Assembly (NCBI GenBank): GCA_963734295.1
Contig: CAVTGS010000012.1
Coordinates: forward strand, 62,001 to 126,000
DNA: 64,000 nucleotides
Source: JAEUMW01 sp963734295
Lineage (GTDB): Bacteria > Pseudomonadota > Gammaproteobacteria > Burkholderiales > JAEUMW01
Reading direction: 5' to 3'
In this document: piece after piece, positions 59,401-64,000 of the stretch
Position numbering within the stretch: position 1 is the stretch's first letter
Layout: each line of letters begins with the position of its first letter
Made by a program: the position numbers and the translations under genes
Notes under the pieces: model-generated
Databases searched by the model: none
What the model was told of the DNA's origin: nothing
The model's input: the letters and a program-made list of their open reading frames with translations, nothing else

Positions 59401-59882
59401 CACCGATTCCGGGCACGAGACTGCGCCGCGTGCGCGACAACGACGACGGCGTCGTGAGCTGGGACCTCGACCAGCTCGATGGCATGAAGCACCCCGAAAG
59501 CGCAGCCCCGTCGATCGCGGCGACGCCGCGCGACGGCGAGCCGCTGATCCTCGCAGAATGGCCGTACCTCGAAGGCGACGACGGCCAGCGAATCTGCATG
59601 GACCTCGAAGTGTTGTGGCAATTCGACGGCAGCGCGGTCGGCAACATCCGCACGAGCCGCCGCGGCGCGGCCGCGAGCGAAGGGCACCGACTCGCGGTGA
59701 CCGCGCGTGTCGCCGATGTGGCCGGCAGCTTCCCGAGCGACAACCCGGTTTGCGCCGCGATCGACGTCAACGTCGAATACCGCTTCACGCGGCCGGACGG
59801 CAGCGTCGTCGTCGCGGTGTACGCGCTGCGGCTGTTCGGCAACGGCCGGCACAACTGCGCCGGGCGCTGGCTCGATGCGTGA
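56442..59882 (+). CDS. Multi-hydrolase protein: amidase, trypsin-like and papain-like domains in one chain
   Basis: The 1146-residue protein has no signal peptide. An unrecognised N-terminal module (1-150) and a Pro/Ala-rich linker precede three hydrolase domains. The first is an N-acetylmuramoyl-L-alanine amidase (about 285-435; candidate zinc ligands His295, His394, Cys406). The second is a trypsin-fold serine protease (about 490-720) with His530 (TCAHN), Asp577 (HDLAV) and Ser660 (GASGSP). The third is a papain-like domain (about 735-890) with Cys749 (MSCWAAS), His835 (GGHVRV) and Asp859 (HDPWP). A beta-rich C-terminal segment follows. All catalytic residues look intact. It could degrade cell wall and protein together, as a defence or predatory weapon, or one protease may activate another. 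AGGAGA precedes the ATG. Confidence 0.85.
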   Translation: MPRIQANRDAIDDRFSVLGFTVRSESPLFEVGVATDPALFRVDNKAARNRRNFFSSRSSGVLRARRGEAVYLVPPDVLSNFIGQPKLYFGLATYRENSKGAPDYVQAPGAGTMYVSLSGLTERGLRRLTSSALVSSYGHVNGRDPSLEWGGDAWPQPASTGTAAAPTGAATSSTNANPPAPYDDGFGVFPDAAAHAGNGATPATPPTAATPAATAQALRRVATPYARVLTDDSDLRGIEGPIPDAPDDAPAAPAAAQTLDAPAPEYPQASRFVPAAAKNYRAMSSARTIDKVVLHITDGGANINGTIAWFRNPQAQVSAHYVIGRDGEVVQMVRHNDKAWHASSANTASIGIEHVANTRGLIPTGVQLCASAALVAWLCDQFGIPPDREHILGHSEADPRTSHTGCPNAVWNWDHYMQMIDTRSCIEPAAAIAQSLGARRQRAVARAQPALARAQEIITPFYDPANPASALTCQNDAFSQAREEWFVGVPNTRMFPHSAIVKLTMAAPNGDMYGGTGFYIGRDRILTCAHNLHGMSRVTIAPGSNAAGDTPFGSATVQSSGWRIAPGYSGDGDWPHDLAVIDTAPIAAPNGRWFDFLNATPSDRMPIVVCGYSAQSDAVPELTQAIDGEKQHLHGGYASEQTDLETIQYTILTLKGASGSPVYHLSEGRDGALQALVTAVHVTGEPAARGLNGGCFMTPQKIDWIERRTTTLSLRSGARTLAATTRALAATSVHWDEVPSYPQTSPMSCWAASAAMVVGWRDRMSIADAEIARMVPVIDAYRAGLWPRDRQQLADAWNLVAEPPASYTIDSWVQMLQTYGPLYVDMTWSGPEGGHVRVLVGMETDGNPDGSGTTMYMHDPWPETPGRIKLPFADFLALYENRTGNSGGQLLYQILHADRIPEGVQPATAVPFALTLASEAELAATEPPSTKTAYAGGDLNAPASPKNGNAQPARADHLPPPPAPIVQQQALRARPRSLAAEIVEVESPIPGTRLRRVRDNDDGVVSWDLDQLDGMKHPESAAPSIAATPRDGEPLILAEWPYLEGDDGQRICMDLEVLWQFDGSAVGNIRTSRRGAAASEGHRLAVTARVADVAGSFPSDNPVCAAIDVNVEYRFTRPDGSVVVAVYALRLFGNGRHNCAGRWLDA

Positions 59883-59900
59883 AGAGTCTTCGTCGCGCAA

Positions 59901-60947
59901 ATGACCGCGATGGACCCGCACAAGCGCCTGCCTGCACCGCCCGCGCCGGTGCAAGGTGTCGCCCCCAACGCAGGGGCGACAGGCACGCCGTCGCGCACGC
60001 TCGCGCAAACGCTGATCCCGCCGCCTGGGTTGCGCGGCGCGCCAGCGCAGCCGGGCCAGCCCGCCCCGCCGACGAGCAACGCGCCGGCAGCGTCTGCGAA
60101 GCCGCCGGCGACCGAGACGCTCGCGCGGCGCACCGGCGAGCTGATCAACGAGGTCGACTTCCCCGGCTTTGTCGCGCAGCTCGTCAACGGCACCTTCGAT
60201 GCGATCGTCGACGCGTCGATCCGACAGATGGAGAGCTACTCGAGCTTGGTCGCCGCGGTCGCGAAGACGGTCGACCAGTTCACCGCCGAGAACGTCACGC
60301 CAAACCAGGCGCGCGACTGGCTCGCCGCGCGCTTTCCTGGCGAGGTCGGCGTGGCCCTGCGGGGTGGCGACGGCGCGACGCCGCAGCTCGTGCCGCGCGC
60401 CGAGGGCCTGACACCGGCCTGGCTCGCCGACTACGGCATCGATGGTGAGGAGCTGACGACCGAACTGCTCGAACAGCGCGTGCTGCCGCAGGTACGCAAC
60501 CGCGTCGGCGCCGAACGCCAGCAACTGCTCGCGACGATGGTGCTGCTGGGGATGAACCGCGTGGCGGTACGCGACGGCTCGATCACCGCCAAGGTGATGT
60601 TCCGCGCGGGCGCCTCCGACGTGGCCAAGGTCGGCTACGCCGCCGGCAGCGACCCGCAGTCGGTCTCCAACTGGGGCGAGCGCGGCGCGATGACCTATGG
60701 CGGTGCGACAACGATGGTCTCCACGGTCGCGGTCAATGCGCAGAGCGAAACCAATCTGCGTGCCGACCTGTTCGGCGAGGTCAAGCTGAATTTCGCCAGC
60801 GAGACACTGCCGCTCGATCGGCTGGCCGACGCCGCGAAGGTCGCGCTGGTGCAGCGCAATTCGCCGGTCGGACATGCGCCGGTGGCGCCCGCTGCTGCGG
60901 CTGCACCCGCCGCACCCGCGACCGCACCGCGTGCAGGAGCCACATGA
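59901..60947 (+). CDS. Hypothetical protein with disordered N-terminus, operon member
   Basis: The 348-residue protein opens with ~70 residues of Pro/Ala-rich sequence, then a helical stretch (TETLARRTGELINEVDFPGFVAQLVNGTFDAIVDASIRQMESYSSLVAAVAKTVDQF) and a mixed alpha/beta region (ITAKVMFRAGASDVAKVGYAAG), and ends in an alanine-rich tail. I do not recognise the family. The helical stretch has a heptad-like spacing and could oligomerise. It begins 18 bases after the multi-hydrolase and overlaps the next start by ATGA. Confidence 0.6.
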   Translation: MTAMDPHKRLPAPPAPVQGVAPNAGATGTPSRTLAQTLIPPPGLRGAPAQPGQPAPPTSNAPAASAKPPATETLARRTGELINEVDFPGFVAQLVNGTFDAIVDASIRQMESYSSLVAAVAKTVDQFTAENVTPNQARDWLAARFPGEVGVALRGGDGATPQLVPRAEGLTPAWLADYGIDGEELTTELLEQRVLPQVRNRVGAERQQLLATMVLLGMNRVAVRDGSITAKVMFRAGASDVAKVGYAAGSDPQSVSNWGERGAMTYGGATTMVSTVAVNAQSETNLRADLFGEVKLNFASETLPLDRLADAAKVALVQRNSPVGHAPVAPAAAAAPAAPATAPRAGAT

Positions 60948-61201
60948 TGCGCCGCGAGCTGTCGATCGTGCTCGACGAGCTGCGCAGCGGCCTCGTGCAA
61001 AGCGCCGCGCAGGCCAGCATGCGCCTCACCAGCGTCGAGATGACGCTGCCGATGGACCTCTTGGTCGTGCTGCGCGACGGTGGGCTCACACTGCTGGCCG
61101 ACGTGCCGCGCAGCCGCGCCGACGATCCGTGGCGCGATCTGCAAGGCTCGCGGTTGAGCATCTGCTGGCAGGCGCTTGATTCCGAGGAGGCCACGCGATG
61201 A
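60944..61201 (+). CDS. Small operon protein
   Basis: The 85-residue product starts MMRRELSIVLDELRSGLVQSAAQASMRLTSVEMTLPMDLLVVLRDGGLTLLADVPRSRADDP. One amphipathic helix is followed by two or three strands. Small helix-plus-sheet proteins of this kind accompany trypsin-like protease genes in other genomes, but I cannot assign a family. ATGA overlaps with both neighbours show tight translational coupling. Confidence 0.6.
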   Translation: MMRRELSIVLDELRSGLVQSAAQASMRLTSVEMTLPMDLLVVLRDGGLTLLADVPRSRADDPWRDLQGSRLSICWQALDSEEATR

Positions 61202-61998
61202 GCGCCATGCTGCCTCCGTTGGTGCGCGACTCCGGCATGCAGTTCGACCTGTTCATCCAGGCGCTCACCGAACAGCTCGACAAGGCCCAGGCGACGATGG
61301 CGCTGAAGGCGCGTGTCGGCAAGCTGCCCTTGACCTTCGCGGTGAAAGACGTCCAGCTGGAGCTTCGGGCCTTCGTGCAGTTCGTCGACGAGGACTTGTT
61401 CGTGCGCCCCGCCGCACCCGGCGAGACCGACGCCAGCACGATCAAGCTGTCACTCACGACGATCACCAAGCCGATGATCGAAGAGAACTCGGTCGACCTC
61501 TCCACCGAGGACCCCAAGTTCTCGCTCCGCGAAGCGCTCGGCGACGATTTCGACGAAGACCGGCGCCGGCTGGAGCGCATCGGCGTGCACACCGTGAAGC
61601 AATTGAACGAGCTGCGCCAGAGCGCCGGCGCCGACGTGATCGAGCGACTGGCCCGCCTGCCCGTCAATCGCCTGCAGCAGGCGCTGATGCGCGCCGCAGC
61701 ACCTCGTGCCTCGCAGGTGCGCGAGGACTGGCCGAATGGCGCCGCACCCGGGCGCGACGATGCGGCGCAGATCCGCATCCATACGCCCCTGCTGCGCGCC
61801 GGGGGCAGGTTGCCGCTGGTGCATGCGGCCGGCGAATCGGTGCCAGTGGTCGAGGCCGGCGACGGGCAGGTGCTGCTGCGCCCGCTCGCCTCGCAACTCG
61901 GCCTGGACGCGCGCATCGACTTCGGCGACGGGCAGGTGGCCGAAATGGCGCTGCGCGACGGCGCACGCGGGCGCTGGCTCGAGGAAGCGACGCCATGA
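61198..61998 (+). CDS. Hypothetical protein, operon member
   Basis: The 266-residue protein has a helix followed by beta-rich sequence (KLPLTFAVKDVQLELRAFVQFVDEDLFVRPAAPG), a helix-hairpin-helix-like stretch (RRLERIGVHTVKQLNELRQSAGADVIERLARLPVNRLQQALMRAA) and a beta-rich C-terminus. The centre resembles a DNA-ligase-type or pol-beta HhH repeat only loosely. No catalytic motif is visible. Both ends overlap neighbours by ATGA. Function unknown; its stable place between the small protein and the subtilase suggests it is part of the same machine. Confidence 0.6.
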   Translation: MSAMLPPLVRDSGMQFDLFIQALTEQLDKAQATMALKARVGKLPLTFAVKDVQLELRAFVQFVDEDLFVRPAAPGETDASTIKLSLTTITKPMIEENSVDLSTEDPKFSLREALGDDFDEDRRRLERIGVHTVKQLNELRQSAGADVIERLARLPVNRLQQALMRAAAPRASQVREDWPNGAAPGRDDAAQIRIHTPLLRAGGRLPLVHAAGESVPVVEAGDGQVLLRPLASQLGLDARIDFGDGQVAEMALRDGARGRWLEEATP

Positions 61999-63398
61999 TC
62001 TCGATCGCCGCCCGCCGCCCGCGCCGGCTCTTGCTGACGCTGCGCCTCGGTGAAATGCCCGAGCATTTGCCGAGCTGGATCGCGTGCCGCCGCTACGGCG
62101 TCGCACCGGCCGAGCGCATCGACGGCGGGCCGATCGACCGGCTGCTGCGCCACCACGGCGGCGCGCTGCGCTGCGCTCGGCTGCACAGCGCGCGCACGCC
62201 GCGCGCGACGCGCCCGGGCGTGATCGGCGCGCGGCGCTTCGACGACATCGAGCAGCTCAGCGGCGTCGCCCGCGTGCTGCGCATCGAGGTGGCCGACGAT
62301 GCTTTGATGGCGCAGCTCGTCGTGGCGCTGGCGCAGGTCGACCGCGTCGAGAACGTCACGCCTGATCGCCTGTGCGCCACGCCGTTCGACGCCGCCGCGT
62401 ACCGCACGACACAGCGCCTGCCGACCGAAGCAGCCCTGTGGCGCGCGCGCGAACTCGTGCACCTGCCGGCGGCGCTCGGCTACGAACCCGGGCTGCCCTC
62501 GGTGCGCATCGGTCTGGCGGACACCGGCGTTGTGGCCACGCACGACGAACTCGGCGACGCGCACGTCGGCGCCGGCTTCGACACCGTCGATTTGACGCGC
62601 GCCGACGTCGGCAGCCTGGAGCTGGTCGGCGACACGAGCGGGCTGGACGAACAGCCCGACGACGAGGTCGGCCATGGCACCGGCTGCGCCGGCATCGTGG
62701 TGGCCAGCGGGCGCGTGCTGCCACCCGGCGCGGCCGGTGCCTGTCTGCTGGTGCCGGTGCGTGTGCTCGGTGCAGCGCGCCAGGGCGACGCCCGGGTGGG
62801 CGTCGGCGCGCTGGCCAACATCGACAACGGCATGAAGCGGCTGATCGACGTCGGCGTGAAGGTCATCAACATGAGTTTCGGCACCTGCGAATCTGCGCTG
62901 CGTGCCGGCGATGCGCTGCCGCACCTCGAAGTGGTGCGCTACGCGCTGGCGCGCGGTGTGCTGTTGGTCGCGGCGAGCGGCAATTCCGGCCTCGAAGAGC
63001 GCTACTACCCGGCCGCCCACGACGGCGTCATCGCCGTCGGTGCCGTCGACGACGACCTGTCGCCGAGCAGCTTCTCGACCCGCGGCGCGCACGTCGCGCT
63101 GTGCGCACCGGGCCGCGCGGTGTGGACCTGCGGCCTAGCCGGGCTGGCACCGGTGAGCGGCACCAGCTTCGCGGCGCCTTTCGTCGCGGCGGCTTGCGCG
63201 CTGCTGGCCGCGCGCGCCGAGCGCCGCGCCTGGCCACTCGACGCGGAACTTGCGCAGGGCGTGTTGCGCTCGACCACGCGCGTGTTCTCGCGTGCGGCCG
63301 ACGGCTGCGGCGCCGGCGTGCTCGATGCCGAGGCCGCATTGCGAAGGCTCGATGAACGCATCGACGATGCACTCGACACGCGCGGCGAAGACGACTGA
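61995..63398 (+). CDS. Subtilase (S8 family serine peptidase)
   Basis: The 467-residue protein has the S8 triad: Asp176 in GLADTG, His227 in GHGTGC and Ser391 in GTSFAAP, with the oxyanion Asn in AASGNSG. The first ~150 residues form an N-terminal segment that may act as prodomain or inhibitory domain. There is no signal peptide. ATG 61995 overlaps the preceding stop; longer in-frame sequence upstream belongs to the previous gene's shadow. It supplies a second serine protease class to the operon beside the trypsin-like and papain-like domains of the multi-hydrolase. Substrate unknown. Confidence 0.88.
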   Translation: MISIAARRPRRLLLTLRLGEMPEHLPSWIACRRYGVAPAERIDGGPIDRLLRHHGGALRCARLHSARTPRATRPGVIGARRFDDIEQLSGVARVLRIEVADDALMAQLVVALAQVDRVENVTPDRLCATPFDAAAYRTTQRLPTEAALWRARELVHLPAALGYEPGLPSVRIGLADTGVVATHDELGDAHVGAGFDTVDLTRADVGSLELVGDTSGLDEQPDDEVGHGTGCAGIVVASGRVLPPGAAGACLLVPVRVLGAARQGDARVGVGALANIDNGMKRLIDVGVKVINMSFGTCESALRAGDALPHLEVVRYALARGVLLVAASGNSGLEERYYPAAHDGVIAVGAVDDDLSPSSFSTRGAHVALCAPGRAVWTCGLAGLAPVSGTSFAAPFVAAACALLAARAERRAWPLDAELAQGVLRSTTRVFSRAADGCGAGVLDAEAALRRLDERIDDALDTRGEDD

Positions 63399-63410
63399 AG
63401 GAGAACAGAC

Positions 63411-64000
63411 ATGGCAACCCGACGCACCGCGAACCCGCCGCAGAAGCGCAGCGCCGCGAACAGCGGCTCGCGCACGTCGGGCGCTTCGATCCCCGAGCGC
63501 GCTCCGCGCGCCGCACCTCCCGGCAGCCCGAACGCCGCAAACCACCCCACCCTCGCTGGAGGCACCGTGATGAACCGCATCGTCCTAATCGACCTGAGCC
63601 AACGCGAACTGAACCAGCGCAACGAACTGCGCGCTCGCGCCGACCGGCTGCATGCCCTCGAGCGCAGCGGCGGCTTGAGTGACGCACAGAAGCGCGAACT
63701 GAAGCGCATCGAGGCGCTCCTCGACAGCGACGCGCCGGTCGATGCACTGTACCAGGCGGTGGCAGCGCATGTCGCGCGGCTGCCGTGGGAGACGCTGGTC
63801 GCGAAAGACGACTTGGTGCTCAAGCACGGGCTGTTCGAAACGCAGCGCGTGCCGCCCCAGCAGCTCGGTCCGCTCGCCCACAACGAGCGCGAGATCGCCG
63901 CGATCACCGGCCTGCTGCAGATCGACTCGCTGGTCGATCCGACGCAGAAGGACTACGTGCGCCGCATGACGACGGCGCAGGGGGAGTACCGGCAGAACGA
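63411..64000 (+). CDS. Protein with disordered N-terminus, truncated by window edge
   Basis: An ATG at 63411 with GAAGGAGAACAG before it opens a frame that has no stop before base 64000. The first ~55 residues are Arg/Pro/Ala-rich and likely disordered. The next ~140 are helical (LSQRELNQRNELRARADRLHALERSGGLSDAQKRELKRIEALLDSD and PPQQLGPLAHNEREIAAITGLLQID). I do not recognise the family. It begins 12 bases after the subtilase and continues the operon beyond the window. Confidence 0.65.
   Translation, partial: MATRRTANPPQKRSAANSGSRTSGASIPERAPRAAPPGSPNAANHPTLAGGTVMNRIVLIDLSQRELNQRNELRARADRLHALERSGGLSDAQKRELKRIEALLDSDAPVDALYQAVAAHVARLPWETLVAKDDLVLKHGLFETQRVPPQQLGPLAHNEREIAAITGLLQIDSLVDPTQKDYVRRMTTAQGEYRQN

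Overview
The window is GC-rich (roughly two-thirds GC) DNA from a proteobacterium, most likely a betaproteobacterium of Burkholderiales type. This rests on the housekeeping content (dksA, putA, a gcvH-gcvP-ACT-gcvT operon, an Uup-type ABC-F ATPase, a tRNA-Arg with encoded CCA), the base composition, and an exopolysaccharide-type flippase with an asparagine-synthase-like gene at the left edge. The taxonomic call is an inference.

Layout. 1-16 kb is a chromosomal backbone: the end of a polysaccharide cluster, putA (minus), a lower-GC HEPN-like gene next to tRNA-Arg(CCU), dksA, the glycine-cleavage operon (minus), an ABC-F ATPase and a DUF2189 membrane protein. 15.9-55 kb is an extracellular contractile injection system (eCIS, Afp/PVC-like). 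It opens with its own sigma-54 activator gene, three GGGT-N8-ACCC palindromes and a -24/-12 promoter. A small protein, a papain-like peptidase, sheath, tube, a zinc-ribbon baseplate factor, a Pvc16-like cap protein and a Pvc15-like AAA+ ATPase follow. Next is a 10-kb cargo island with five DUF4157 (HExxH) proteins whose C-termini all differ. The tube-initiator/LysM proteins, VgrG-like hub, spike, PAAR tip, gp25, two large baseplate proteins, gpI-like protein and a very large fibre-like protein come after it. The run ends with two glycosyltransferase genes, one a four-domain fusion.

55-64 kb is a second unit: a SARP/BTAD regulator, a tandem array of 11-bp direct repeats that fits a SARP operator, and a tightly coupled operon. 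The operon encodes an 1146-residue protein carrying amidase, trypsin-like and papain-like domains, three unrecognised proteins, a subtilase and a protein cut by the window edge. No signal peptides are evident in these hydrolases.

Sequence quality. About fifteen genes, including conserved single-copy ones (putA, gcvP, the ABC-F gene), carry one or more single-base indels. Two indel contexts recur exactly. I read these as base-call or assembly errors rather than gene decay, so several genes are given as one feature spanning a frameshift.

The two units look like a contractile injection apparatus with a swappable cargo island under sigma-54 control, followed by a separately controlled multi-hydrolase operon. 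Whether they act together cannot be decided from sequence alone.
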